Origin: Lactobacillus sp. W8174
Lineage (GTDB): Bacteria; Bacillota; Bacilli; Lactobacillales; Lactobacillaceae
Length of the DNA: 64,000 nt
Assembly (NCBI RefSeq): GCF_016100975.1
Contig: NZ_JACFRN010000007.1
Span: 44,444-108,443, forward strand
Direction of reading: 5' to 3'
The translations under genes and the position numbers were made by a program. The notes beneath the pieces are model-generated. The model did not search any database and had not been told where the DNA came from. It saw only the letters and a program-made list of their open reading frames with translations. Positions within the stretch are counted from its first letter, which is position 1, and the number at the start of each line of letters is the position of its first letter. Shown one piece after another: positions 17,206 to 25,464 of the stretch.

Positions 17206-18201
17206 ATGAAAACAATTTCTGCAGCAGTTGCCAAACATATGGCAAACTTGTCAACAACTGATGGTATAATCAGTGCTTTGGCAATCGATCAACGTGGCTC
17301 TTTGAAAAAGATGTTAGCAGAGGCCGCTAATAAACCTGCTGATGAAACAACTATTGTTGATTTTAAAAAAGCAGTTTCCAGTGAGTTGACTCCTTATGCT
17401 TCATCAATTTTGACTGACCCAGAATATGGTTTACCAGCAACTAAAGTGAGAGACAAAAATTGCGGATTATTACTTTCTTATGAAAAAACCGGGTATGATA
17501 CAACCGAACCTGGCAGAATGCCTGACTTAATTGCTAATCAGTCTGGATTAAGGATTAAAAATGAAGGCGGAGATGCCATTAAGTTTTTGGTTTACTATGA
17601 TCCTGACGAAGGTCAAGAAATTAATGATAAAAAGCAAGCTTTCGTTGAGAGAGTTGGTGCAGAAGCAAAAGCAAATGAATTGCCATTCTTTTTGGAAGTT
17701 TTGACTTATGACGCAAATATCGCTGACGCTAAGAGTGAAGAATTTGCGAAAGTTAAAGCTGATAAGGTCTTGAAGACAATGAAAGAATTTTCAAAACCTG
17801 AATACGATGTAACTGTACTTAAAGTTGAAATTCCGTTTAACATTAAGTTTGTTGCAGGCTTTAATGGAGACAACAACGTTGTTTACACTCAAGAAGAAGC
17901 TAAGGATCTGCTTAAAAAGCAGTCTGAGATAACTGATTTGCCTTATATTTTCTTATCTGCTGGTGTAACCAGTGAAGAGTTTATTGCTGAAATTAAAATG
18001 GCTGAAGAAGCAGGTGCTGACTTCAACGGTGTTCTTTGCGGTCGTGCTACTTGGAAACCAGCAATCAAGCCATTTGCTGCTGAAAGTGAAGAAGCAGGTA
18101 GAAAATGGCTATCAACTCATGGCAAAGAAAATATTGAAAACTTAAATGAGGCTCTAAAAGGAGCTAAATCTTGGCGCGATAAGCTAGAAGTTGCTGAATA
18201 A
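17206..18201 (+). CDS. lacD: Tagatose-1,6-bisphosphate aldolase (LacD)
   Basis: Class I aldolase that splits tagatose-1,6-bisphosphate (and fructose-1,6-bisphosphate) into dihydroxyacetone phosphate and glyceraldehyde-3-phosphate. The 331-residue length and motifs (ALAIDQRGSLKKML near 25, TVLKVEIPFN with Schiff-base Lys206, FLSAGVTSEEFI) match LacD. AAGGAGA precedes the ATG, and a TATAAT at 17159-17164 with a weak -35 suggests its own promoter. It completes the route from galactosamine-6-phosphate to triose phosphates. Confidence 0.93.
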   Translation: MKTISAAVAKHMANLSTTDGIISALAIDQRGSLKKMLAEAANKPADETTIVDFKKAVSSELTPYASSILTDPEYGLPATKVRDKNCGLLLSYEKTGYDTTEPGRMPDLIANQSGLRIKNEGGDAIKFLVYYDPDEGQEINDKKQAFVERVGAEAKANELPFFLEVLTYDANIADAKSEEFAKVKADKVLKTMKEFSKPEYDVTVLKVEIPFNIKFVAGFNGDNNVVYTQEEAKDLLKKQSEITDLPYIFLSAGVTSEEFIAEIKMAEEAGADFNGVLCGRATWKPAIKPFAAESEEAGRKWLSTHGKENIENLNEALKGAKSWRDKLEVAE

Positions 18202-18216
18202 TTTTACCTATTAACT

Positions 18217-18256
18217 AAAAAGCTTTCTATACTTCAATTAGTATAGAAGGCTTTTT
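18217..18256. terminator. Bidirectional terminator between lacD and the RpiR-family gene
   Basis: AAAAGCTTTCTATAC (18217-18231) and GTATAGAAGGCTTTTT (18241-18256) with a 9-nt loop. The right arm reaches the stop codon of the convergent regulator gene. Confidence 0.85.
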
Positions 18257-19016
18257 ATTTGCTCTTATAAAAATCAGACCTGACCGAGTATGCATCACAA
18301 AAAATGCGGGTCATTATTTGCAGGGGCAGTCGTGATCTGACCTCATATTCGGGAAAATAGTTGGTTTTAGATTTGTAACCGATAAAGCAGAGAGTGGATA
18401 AGGGCAAAATGCTGCCTGATGAATTAGTAGTGAAAGTCAAAATTGGGACTTCATTTTTATTTAGAGCTTTAGCTGCGGTAACCAATTCCTCAGTTTCCCC
18501 ATTAAGAGTAATAAAAATTACTAATGAGTCTTTTTTTATTTTACAAGCGATCGTCTTAATAATATTCGGGTCTGAATGAAATTCACAATATTTTCCAGTT
18601 AATTGCAATTTGACCATCATTTCGTGAGCAATTGATTCAGATAGGCCGCGAGCAAAAATAAAAACGATTTTAGCTTGTTTAGTCAGTGATATACTGTCCT
18701 CAATTGTGCTGTAACTTAGGTTATGCAGCGTATTGTTCATTTCAATTTCGTTTTTAGTAATCACGCTTTTGATTTTATCGTCAGCATCATTTAGCACACT
18801 AAAAGTAGAATTTGAATTGCTTTTTAGTTTCAAAGATTCGCGGTAAGAGGTGTAACCGCTGTAACCCATTTTTTGCATGGTACGCACAATTGTTGCAGTT
18901 GAGACATTTGCAAATTGACTTAGTTTTACTATCGACATATTAGCAATCTTTTGAGGATTATTTTCTACGATATTCCAGAGATGTAATTCTGCTGAGGAAA
19001 GTTCTTTATTTGGCAT
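18255..19016 (-). CDS. RpiR/MurR-family transcriptional regulator
   Basis: 253 residues with an N-terminal helix-turn-helix (NMSIVKLSQFANVSTATIVRTMQKMGYSGY, shown here as the region near residues 22-55) and a C-terminal SIS domain (about 105-235, VFIFARGLSESIAHEMM) that binds a phosphosugar. It is transcribed divergently from the PfkB-kinase/IIBCA operon with 123 bp between them and is the obvious local regulator; the ligand is probably a ketohexose phosphate. Its 3' end shares a terminator with lacD. Confidence 0.85.
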   Translation of the reverse strand: MPNKELSSAELHLWNIVENNPQKIANMSIVKLSQFANVSTATIVRTMQKMGYSGYTSYRESLKLKSNSNSTFSVLNDADDKIKSVITKNEIEMNNTLHNLSYSTIEDSISLTKQAKIVFIFARGLSESIAHEMMVKLQLTGKYCEFHSDPNIIKTIACKIKKDSLVIFITLNGETEELVTAAKALNKNEVPILTFTTNSSGSILPLSTLCFIGYKSKTNYFPEYEVRSRLPLQIMTRIFCDAYSVRSDFYKSK

Positions 19017-19053
19017 ATATACGCTCCTTTTGTAAATAGTTTCCCAATAATTA

Positions 19054-19069
19054 TAGTAAACGCTATCAA
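19054..19069. promoter_or_regulatory. cre site in the rpiR/kinase divergent promoter region
   Basis: TAGTAAACGCTATCAA matches the 16-bp CcpA consensus WTGNAANCGNWWNCAW at all but one position. It sits upstream of a TATAAT (19099-19104) for the kinase-permease operon. Catabolite control by CcpA is the likely role. Confidence 0.65.
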
Positions 19070-19139
19070 TTTGGAAAAACGTTACACTTTTTAACTTCTA
19101 TAATAATAATGCAAAAGGCAAAAAAAAGGGGAGAAATCT

Positions 19140-20069
19140 TTGATTTACACAATAACGTTGAACCCAGCGATTGATTTGGTAATTGTTACCCAAAAGCTGG
19201 AACCAAAGGTAGTTAATAGAACTGAAAAATTTGAATTGCAACCTAATGGTAAAGGAGTCAATGTTTCGTTCATTTTAAAGAAATTAGGCATTGATAGTGT
19301 AGCTACTGGTATTGGTGGCGGCTTTACATTAGATTATGTGATCTCAGGTTTAAAGGAAAAGGGAATTCACACCAATTTCTTGAAGGTAAAAGATCTAACC
19401 AGGGTTAACGTTTTTACAGACGTTTTAGATGAAAAAACGGAATACAAGCAAGTTAATCCGGGTCCAGAAGTTAGCTTGGAAAAACAAAACCAATTTTTGG
19501 ATTATCTTGAAAGCACGCTAACTAAGGATGATATGGTAGTTGTTTCCGGCAGTTTTTCTCGGGGAATTAAACCTCACTATTTAGTACAACTGGCTGAGCT
19601 AGTTCAAAAACAGGGGGCAAAATTCGTAGTTGACAGTAGTTACCTTGAAGTAATCGATACTTTAAAATATCGACCGTTTTTACTTAAACCCAACGACGCA
19701 GAACTTGCAGCTTTCTTTAATTATGAGGGTGAAATGACAGACGAGAAAACAGTCGCTTTTGCTCAAAAGCTAGTTAAACTGGGTTGCCAAAATGTGTTGG
19801 TTTCTTTAGGTGCTGCTGGAGCAGCTTTTATTAATGAACGGCATATCCTGTTTGCCAATGCTCCTAAAATACAAGTGGTTAATTCAGCTTGTGCAGGGGA
19901 TACAATGCTTGGTACCTTCATTGCCTTTTTGGAAAAGAAAAAACCTATTAGTGAAGCTCTCAAAATAGCTGTAGCTGCAGGAAGCGATACGGCTAGCCGC
20001 ACTGGACTGACAGATTTTTCTTTAGATAATTTATTACCACAAATTTCAGTAAGGGAAAGGATGAATTAA
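19140..20069 (+). CDS. PfkB-family 1-phosphofructokinase / tagatose-6-phosphate kinase
   Basis: 309 residues with PfkB features: TITLNPAIDLVIV at the start, PNGKGVNVSFILKKLG, and the C-terminal VNSACAGDTMLGTFIA with the catalytic Asp. FruK (fructose-1-phosphate) and LacC (tagatose-6-phosphate) kinases share these motifs and cannot be told apart by eye. Pairing with a fructose-family permease argues for FruK; lacD and agaS nearby argue for a LacC role, and one enzyme may do both. The start is a TTG with GGGGAG 6 bp upstream. The next gene begins 1 bp after its stop. Confidence 0.85.
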   Translation: MIYTITLNPAIDLVIVTQKLEPKVVNRTEKFELQPNGKGVNVSFILKKLGIDSVATGIGGGFTLDYVISGLKEKGIHTNFLKVKDLTRVNVFTDVLDEKTEYKQVNPGPEVSLEKQNQFLDYLESTLTKDDMVVVSGSFSRGIKPHYLVQLAELVQKQGAKFVVDSSYLEVIDTLKYRPFLLKPNDAELAAFFNYEGEMTDEKTVAFAQKLVKLGCQNVLVSLGAAGAAFINERHILFANAPKIQVVNSACAGDTMLGTFIAFLEKKKPISEALKIAVAAGSDTASRTGLTDFSLDNLLPQISVRERMN

Positions 20070-20070
20070 A

Positions 20071-21990
20071 GTGGCTAAATATGATTTAGTTGGTGCGACT
20101 GGTTGTGCAACTGGTGTTGCCCATACATTTATGGCCGAAGAGGCACTGGAAAAAGCTGCAGAAAAGCTTGGTTATACCATTAAAATTGAAACACATGGAC
20201 AAACGGGTATTGAAAATAATTTAACAAATGCAGAAATTGCAGATGCGCAAGCCGTGGTTGTTGCTTCCGATATTGATGTTGGCTTGGATCGTTTTGCGGG
20301 TAAACGTCTAGTTGTAGTTCCAGTTGCAAGAGGTGTTAAAGAGCCCGATGCTTTAATTAAAAAAGCTTTAGCAGCACCAATTTATAAAGAAGGACAGGCA
20401 GCTGAAGATTCAAATCCTGACAACGTTGGAAAGCAAAAGCTAGGAAATAAGATTTATACCTCTTTGATGAATGGTGTATCTCATATGTTGCCTTTTGTCG
20501 TTGCCGGTGGAGTTTTGATGGCCATCTCATTTTTCTGGGGAATTGATTCGGCTAATCCTAAAAGCAGTGAATATAACCAATTTGCAGCGATGCTAAATAC
20601 AGTTGGCAGTACTACTATGAACTTGATGGCTCCAGTCTTAGGAGCTTATATTGCTGAAGCTTTGGCTCAACGGACGGGTTTTGTAGTTGGCCTTTCTGCT
20701 GGCTTTATCACTTTTAATGGCGGCGGTGGCTTTTTAGGAGCCATCGTTGGCGGTTATCTGGCAGCAATTGTTGTTTTAGGACTGCAGAAACTGTTCCAAC
20801 CATTGCCTGATAATAAATTTAGGGGATTGAAGTCAATCTTTCTTTTACCTGTTGTTGGTGTCTTAATTACGGGATCAATTATGTACCTGTTAAATACCCC
20901 AATTAAAGCACTGAACGTTGGTTTAATGTCCTGGCTTAGAGGTTTTGAGAATACTAATCCGGCATTGCTAGGAATTATTGTTGGCATAATGTGTGCAGCA
21001 GACTTTGGTGGTCCGATTAATAAGGCTGCCTATGTTACAGGTACGGTATTACTGGCTCAAGGAAACTACTACTTTATGGCAGGAGTTTCTGCTGCTTGTA
21101 TTGCTCCACCACTTGCAACAGGATTTGCTGTCTTAATGAATCGCAGAGCATATTCTAAAAGTGAAAGAGCAGCTGGCTATGTCAACTTTTTACTGGGATC
21201 TACTCACATTACTGAAGGCGCAATTCCATTTGCCGCCAAACATCCCTTATGGAATATCCCGGCTTTTATGATTGGTTCTTCAGTGGCATCAGTTTTAACC
21301 TACCTCACAAAAATCAGTGTGCCTGCTCCTCACGGTGGCTTTATTGTTTTGCCGTTAGTTAATAAACCATTCTTATGGGTATTGTGGATTCTGATTGGAT
21401 CGGCTATTTCGGGAGCATTACTTGCTCTAATAGCTGGCAGATTTGCTAAAAAAGATGCTTTAGCAACTGCAACTGACCCGGAAATTGCACCTAGTGTTGA
21501 CGACACATCTGACCAGCAAGCAGAAAGCAAAGTAGAAACTTTTGATCCAAGTGATATTCTTGATTTACAAAATATTAAAGTTGGTGTTGATGTTGCGAGT
21601 CGTAAAGATGCACTCAAATATTTAGCAGATTTTGCCGTCAAAAACAACTTGGCTAATGACAGCGAAGCTGTTTACAATAGTTACGTTAAGCGTGAAAAAG
21701 AAGGCTCTACAGGGATGACAGACGGTTTTGCCATTCCTCATGCGCAGTCAGCAACAATTGCCAAGTCTTCAATGATCGTTTTAAAACTCAAACAACCAAT
21801 TGATTGGCAATCATTAGATGGTAAGAAGATTGACACGGTCATTTCTTTTCTGATACCACAAGTCGATAGCAATGCTCACCTGCAATACTTATCCAATACT
21901 GCCAAGCTTTTGACTCACGCCGACTTTATTGCTAAGTTAAAAGCAGCCAATACGCCTGCAGAAATTCAAGATTTGTTTGCGAATAATTAA
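20071..21990 (+). CDS. PTS fructose-family permease, fused EIIB-EIIC-EIIA
   Basis: 639 residues in the order IIB-IIC-IIA. IIB (1-105) has the phospho-Cys12 in GATGCATGVAHTFMAEEAL. IIC (about 125-470) is the membrane domain with FITFNGGGGFLGAIVGGYL and GSTHITEGAIPF. IIA (about 490-639) has His557 in FAIPHAQ. FruA proteins in Gram-positives are often IIABC, so this order is a variant and leaves fructose, tagatose or a related ketose open. The start is GTG, overlapping the end of the kinase operonically. A strong terminator follows. Confidence 0.9.
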   Translation: MAKYDLVGATGCATGVAHTFMAEEALEKAAEKLGYTIKIETHGQTGIENNLTNAEIADAQAVVVASDIDVGLDRFAGKRLVVVPVARGVKEPDALIKKALAAPIYKEGQAAEDSNPDNVGKQKLGNKIYTSLMNGVSHMLPFVVAGGVLMAISFFWGIDSANPKSSEYNQFAAMLNTVGSTTMNLMAPVLGAYIAEALAQRTGFVVGLSAGFITFNGGGGFLGAIVGGYLAAIVVLGLQKLFQPLPDNKFRGLKSIFLLPVVGVLITGSIMYLLNTPIKALNVGLMSWLRGFENTNPALLGIIVGIMCAADFGGPINKAAYVTGTVLLAQGNYYFMAGVSAACIAPPLATGFAVLMNRRAYSKSERAAGYVNFLLGSTHITEGAIPFAAKHPLWNIPAFMIGSSVASVLTYLTKISVPAPHGGFIVLPLVNKPFLWVLWILIGSAISGALLALIAGRFAKKDALATATDPEIAPSVDDTSDQQAESKVETFDPSDILDLQNIKVGVDVASRKDALKYLADFAVKNNLANDSEAVYNSYVKREKEGSTGMTDGFAIPHAQSATIAKSSMIVLKLKQPIDWQSLDGKKIDTVISFLIPQVDSNAHLQYLSNTAKLLTHADFIAKLKAANTPAEIQDLFANN

Positions 21991-22020
21991 TAGGTTAGTA
22001 AATATTAGTTTAAATAAAGT

Positions 22021-22057
22021 AAGTCCCGCAAGTTGTCTAACTTACGGGACTTATTTT
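22021..22057 (+). terminator. Terminator of the kinase-IIBCA operon
   Basis: AAGTCCCGCAAGTT (22021-22034), loop GTCT, AACTTACGGGACTT (22039-22052): a 14-bp stem with one mismatch, then ATTTT. Confidence 0.88.
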
Positions 22058-22140
22058 GCTTATGTCTTTCAATTTTGAATAATTTTATAATCAATTGGGC
22101 TTTATGTTCATTTAAACGCAACTGCTGTTCTAAAAATGCA

Positions 22141-22163
22141 AAAAAAGAGAGCACATTAGTGCT
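22141..22163 (-). terminator. Terminator for the small minus-strand gene
   Basis: On the minus strand AGCAC (22163-22159), loop TAAT and GTGCT (22154-22150) are followed by CTC and a long T run. It lies 15 bp beyond the stop of the 38-codon gene, which supports that gene being real. Confidence 0.6.
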
Positions 22164-22177
22164 TCCTAGCTTAAATA

Positions 22178-22294
22178 TTAGTCTTCAACCTTTTTTGCTT
22201 CATTTAATGCCTTCATAATTGAAGGATTTTTTGAATGGCAATCTTCAAGCATTTGCAAATCTTTTTCGTCCAGTGTAACTTCGAACTTACTCAT
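22178..22294 (-). CDS. Small 38-residue protein, unrecognised
   Basis: ATG at 22294 is preceded by AGAAAGGA with good spacing, and the frame ends at TAA 22178-22180 just before a terminator hairpin. The product begins MSKFEVTLDEKDLQMLEDC and ends in the charged NEAKKVED. It is acidic, helix-prone and has no membrane segment; FEVTLDEKDLQML could be a beta strand followed by helix. No function recognised. The ribosome site, stop and terminator together argue for a real gene. Confidence 0.55.
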   Translation of the reverse strand: MSKFEVTLDEKDLQMLEDCHSKNPSIMKALNEAKKVED

Positions 22295-22568
22295 TCTGTA
22301 ATTTCCTTTCTACCAAATTTTAAATTAACTATATCACTTTTATAGCATAAATATGCAAAGCTAGCTAATTTTTTTCATTTATGTTGCAAAAGTGATTTCT
22401 TTTTCTTTAAATTGCAACATACAAACGCATGTTCTTGCTAGTAGCAATTAACCGAATAACCTTGTCATGATAAGACTTTGTCAAATTAAATAACAGTTAA
22501 CTTTGTGTTACAACTGTGACATTTTTACTAAATTAGGTAACTAATTCTTAAAGATTGAGTGATATTCC

Positions 22569-22577
22569 TGTTATGAT
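22569..22577 (+). promoter_or_regulatory. Extended -10 promoter of apf
   Basis: TGTTATGAT is an extended -10 (TGn-TATGAT) with no good -35. It would give a leader of about 100 nt for apf, containing the inverted repeat at 22610-22644. The remaining bases 22295-22568 are AT-rich, with no gene seen. Confidence 0.5.
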
Positions 22578-22609
22578 TCTGCAACTTTAACGTTGTAGTA
22601 TTTATAACA

Positions 22610-22644
22610 TCAAATTGAATAGTAGTTTACTATGTTCAATTTGA
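22610..22644 (+). promoter_or_regulatory. Long inverted repeat in the apf leader
   Basis: Perfect 10-bp arms TCAAATTGAA (22610-22619) and TTCAATTTGA (22635-22644), continued inward by TAGTA (22620-22624) and TACTA (22628-22632). In RNA this is a 15-bp stem with a 2-nt bulge and 3-nt loop. It has no T run and lies about 27 bp before the ribosome site, so mRNA stabilisation at the 5' end is the likely role, as reported for S-layer gene leaders. Confidence 0.65.
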
Positions 22645-22683
22645 AAAACATATTATGGATTTTTATTTAAGGAGAGAATTTTT

Positions 22684-23379
22684 TTGAAGGTAAAATCTAT
22701 CTTAGTTAAATCAGCAGCAGTAGCAGCATTATCTGCTTCCGGAGTTGCAGTTATGAGCAGCGTTAAAGCAAATGATGTTCAAGCAGCTACAGTAGAAAAT
22801 GATGCAGCAGTTGTAACTGTTAACTACGTTGATGGCAATTCAATTCGTGTATGGAACAGTTACAAACATCCTGAAGCTACTGGGCAAATTTTACCAAGTA
22901 ATTCTTCTTGGAAAGTCATTAAAACTGCTTACGACAAAAAGGGTCACAAGTGGTATGACTTAGGCAAGAACCAATGGGTTAAGGCCAAATACGTAAATAA
23001 AGGCTACTATCCGGCAAATGAATCCCAAAATTCAGCAGTTGCAACTAGCACCCAAACAGAAAACAGTTCAGTTTCTAATACCAATAATGTAGAAACTACG
23101 AATTCTGCAAACAATACAGCAACTGCAAATATTAATTACAATACTGCTTCATCTGATTCAGAAGCTGGAGCAAAAGCATGGATTGCCAGTCGTGAATCTG
23201 GCGGCTCATACAGTGCACAAAATGGTCAATACATTGGTAAATATCAGCTTTCTGCCGCATATCTTAATGGAGACTACTCAGCTGCTAACCAAGAACGTGT
23301 TGCTAACAACTATGTTACTAATCGTTACGGCTCATGGGCAGCAGCTAAACAATTCTGGCAAGCTAATGGTTGGTACTAA
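22684..23379 (+). CDS. apf: Aggregation-promoting factor-like extracellular protein (Apf)
   Basis: Secreted 231-residue protein. Signal peptide residues 1-35 (basic start, hydrophobic AVAALSASGVAVM, cleavage near VQAAT). Then an SH3/SLAP-like stretch (about 38-105), a Ser/Asn/Thr linker (about 110-155) and a C-terminal lysozyme-like domain (about 158-231: AWIASRESGGSYSAQNGQYIG to FWQANGWY, given here in two parts: AWIASRESGGSY and FWQANGWY). The Glu in ASRESGG is the likely catalytic residue. Apf proteins of acidophilus-group lactobacilli have this layout and influence aggregation and cell shape. TTG start, with GGAGAG upstream. Confidence 0.9.
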   Translation: MKVKSILVKSAAVAALSASGVAVMSSVKANDVQAATVENDAAVVTVNYVDGNSIRVWNSYKHPEATGQILPSNSSWKVIKTAYDKKGHKWYDLGKNQWVKAKYVNKGYYPANESQNSAVATSTQTENSSVSNTNNVETTNSANNTATANINYNTASSDSEAGAKAWIASRESGGSYSAQNGQYIGKYQLSAAYLNGDYSAANQERVANNYVTNRYGSWAAAKQFWQANGWY

Positions 23380-23415
23380 TTAGTTAGTCAGTTAAAAACA
23401 GAATATTAAAAAAGT

Positions 23416-23500
23416 AAGCAGACACTAGTTGAAAATGATGTGCTCCCCAAAAATTTGTCCTAATTTTAGGATTCACATCATAAACTAGCGCCTGCTTTTT
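23416..23500. repeat. Three nested inverted repeats, terminator or MITE-like element
   Basis: Outer arms AAGCAGACACTAGTT (23416-23430) and AACTAGCGCCTGCTT (23483-23497), middle arms ATGATGTG (23435-23442) and CACATCAT (23474-23481), inner arms TCCTAA (23458-23463) and TTAGGA (23466-23471). T runs lie on both outer sides, so it can terminate both apf and the convergent GntR gene. The inner TGTGCTCCCCAAAAATTTG recalls IS3-family ends, so this may be a small mobile-element relic used as a terminator. Confidence 0.6.
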
Positions 23501-23512
23501 TATTTTAAAAAA

Positions 23513-24235
23513 TTAATGGTTAACCGCATATGTAAATTTATCGCTGCGAATTATTTCTTGCGTAATATGTAAAGGAAGATCGTGCTCGTCATAAACTAAG
23601 TCCTTGATTTGCATTAACGGCGTTTTTTCGTCAACATTAAGTAAAAAAGATTCTTCTCTATTTGCAAACGCAATTTTAAAAGTTTTCTTACCTTTACCGG
23701 GATTAATATGAAACTTCTTTTGTAATATCTGATACAAGGGCATATTAAGATCTTCAGCTTTAATAGCATTAAATTTTGGAGCAAGCCAAATCCATTCAAG
23801 GCAAAATGGGATATCATCAATATATCTTAACCGTTTAATTTCTATTATTTGTTGCTCATTAGTAGTTTGCAAGAATGTATTTTGTTCATCATTACCTGCA
23901 ACGCTTTTAATACTAATTAAACGGTTAGAGATTTTTTTCCCAGTTTTAGCGGCGCTGTCTGTTAAACTTGAAAATTTTTGATTTTGAGTTTGAATTTCAT
24001 TACTTTTGTCAGAAACAAAAGTTCCTTTACCAGGAAGCTTAATTAAATAATTCTCTTCGCTTAAGACTTTAAGAGCCTTGCGAACAGTGGTCCGGCTTAC
24101 ACAATATTCTTTTTGCAACTCCATTTCAGAAGGGATTTTTTTACCCACTTGATATTTATTTTCCGTAATTTTGTTTTTTATAATATTTGCCAAGTTAAGA
24201 TATAGTGGCATATGATTTTTAGACTTTTTCAACAT
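23513..24235 (-). CDS. GntR/HutC-family transcriptional regulator
   Basis: 240 residues: winged helix-turn-helix (about 8-75, KIPSEMELQKEYCVSRTTVR) and UTRA effector domain (about 95-238). It is divergent from the SIS/PTS region, with 183 bp between the starts. The palindrome AGATACATGTATCT at 24383-24396 is a good candidate for its operator. The ligand is probably a phosphorylated product of the adjacent PTS. Its gene ends at the nested inverted repeat shared with apf. Confidence 0.87.
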   Translation of the reverse strand: MLKKSKNHMPLYLNLANIIKNKITENKYQVGKKIPSEMELQKEYCVSRTTVRKALKVLSEENYLIKLPGKGTFVSDKSNEIQTQNQKFSSLTDSAAKTGKKISNRLISIKSVAGNDEQNTFLQTTNEQQIIEIKRLRYIDDIPFCLEWIWLAPKFNAIKAEDLNMPLYQILQKKFHINPGKGKKTFKIAFANREESFLLNVDEKTPLMQIKDLVYDEHDLPLHITQEIIRSDKFTYAVNH

Positions 24236-24343
24236 ATTTTTTCTTTCCTGAATAACTAATAACTGTATTATAACAAAAGCTGATTAATTAGGCACCAGTA
24301 TCTTTTTTAACCATAAAAAGATACTGGTATTTTTAATATGTCC

Positions 24344-24396
24344 TTTACTTTATCAATAAAGCGCTTTATAATTTTAAATTGAAGATACATGTATCT
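24344..24396 (+). promoter_or_regulatory. Promoter, cre-like palindrome and GntR operator ahead of the first SIS gene
   Basis: -35 TTTACT (24344-24349), 17-bp spacer and -10 TATAAT (24367-24372). ATAAAGCGCTTTAT (24356-24369), a perfect palindrome with the cre core AAAGCGCTTT, fills the space between the boxes. AGATACATGTATCT (24383-24396), another perfect palindrome, covers the expected start of transcription and fits a HutC/GntR operator. Both would block transcription when bound. Confidence 0.65.
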
Positions 24397-24418
24397 AAAT
24401 TAAATACAGGAGAAAAAG

Positions 24419-25414
24419 ATGAAGGTACAAGAAGAAGCTAAACAAGTTGTTCAAAAAGCTGTTAAAAAAATGAAACCTAAAGGAGGTATTAAGCAGGTAA
24501 TTTGGGTTGGTGCCGGAGGTTCTTTTGGTGGCTTTTATGGTGCAAACTACTTTATGCATCAAGAGTCAAAAACAATTTTTTCCAGTATGTATACCAGTGG
24601 AGAATTTATTTATGCTCCGCCAAAGAGTATGGATCAAAATACATTAGTAGTTTTATGTTCTATGAGAGGAACCAGTGAAACTATTGATTCAGCGAAGGTT
24701 GCTAAAAATAATAACGCTACGACAATTGCTTTGTATGTTGATGAATCTGAACTCGTGCAGGTTTGTGATTTTGAAATAAAATATGAAAGTTTGGCTCTAG
24801 ATGAAAGCAGACTTGAACGTGTAAATGGCAGTATTGGAATATGCATAGCGATGAATTTATTGGAACAGCTTGAAGGCTATGAGAATTTTAAAATAGCCAT
24901 GAAGACTTTTGATTTGCTTGATCCTATCTATCGCAAAGCTGTTGAATATACTACACCTTTGGCAAAAGAATGGGCTGAGCAAAATAAAGATCAAAAAACC
25001 ATTTATGTTATTGGTAGTGGGCCAGCATACGGTGCAGCTTATGTTTTCTCAATTTGTAATATTGAGGAAATGTTGCAATTAAATTCACCAACTATTCATA
25101 GTTATGAATACTTTAATGGTCCATTTGAAGTAACAGATAAGAATAAGTCAATTTTTCAACTTTTGGCTACCGGGAAAACAAGACCAGAAGATGAACGTGC
25201 ATTGAAATTTGAACAAAGATTTGGTGGCAAAAAATTGTATGTATTAGACGGTAAAGAAATTGGGCTAGATGATATCGAGCCCGCAGTTTCACCGTATTTT
25301 AATCACCCAATTTTTTCATCAATTTTAAATAATGTTTATATGAGAGCACTTTCTTATTCTACCCACGAAAGTTATGAAACTCGCAGATATATGTGGAAGG
25401 AAGACTACAAATAA
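24419..25414 (+). CDS. SIS-domain deglycase, FrlB/GfrE-GfrF family
   Basis: 331 residues, cytosolic, with two SIS subdomains (VGAGGSFGGFYG near 29 and VIGSGPAYGAAYV near 198). HSYEYFNGPFEVTDK with later DERALKFEQRFG matches the family of fructoselysine- and glucoselysine-6-phosphate deglycases, which release glucose-6-phosphate and an amino acid. It is separated from the PTS genes by 207 bp with a second promoter. A second family member lies after the PTS (28213-29190), as in the Salmonella gfr operon. The exact amine is unknown. Confidence 0.75.
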   Translation: MKVQEEAKQVVQKAVKKMKPKGGIKQVIWVGAGGSFGGFYGANYFMHQESKTIFSSMYTSGEFIYAPPKSMDQNTLVVLCSMRGTSETIDSAKVAKNNNATTIALYVDESELVQVCDFEIKYESLALDESRLERVNGSIGICIAMNLLEQLEGYENFKIAMKTFDLLDPIYRKAVEYTTPLAKEWAEQNKDQKTIYVIGSGPAYGAAYVFSICNIEEMLQLNSPTIHSYEYFNGPFEVTDKNKSIFQLLATGKTRPEDERALKFEQRFGGKKLYVLDGKEIGLDDIEPAVSPYFNHPIFSSILNNVYMRALSYSTHESYETRRYMWKEDYK

Positions 25415-25464
25415 ATGGATGCTAAAAAGTTAATGTACTTTATTTTTTAATTTCAAACTAAATA

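Noticed and set aside
23183..23383. Second reading frame inside the 3' part of apf
   Set aside because: It is in another frame over the conserved lysozyme-like domain and has no ribosome site.
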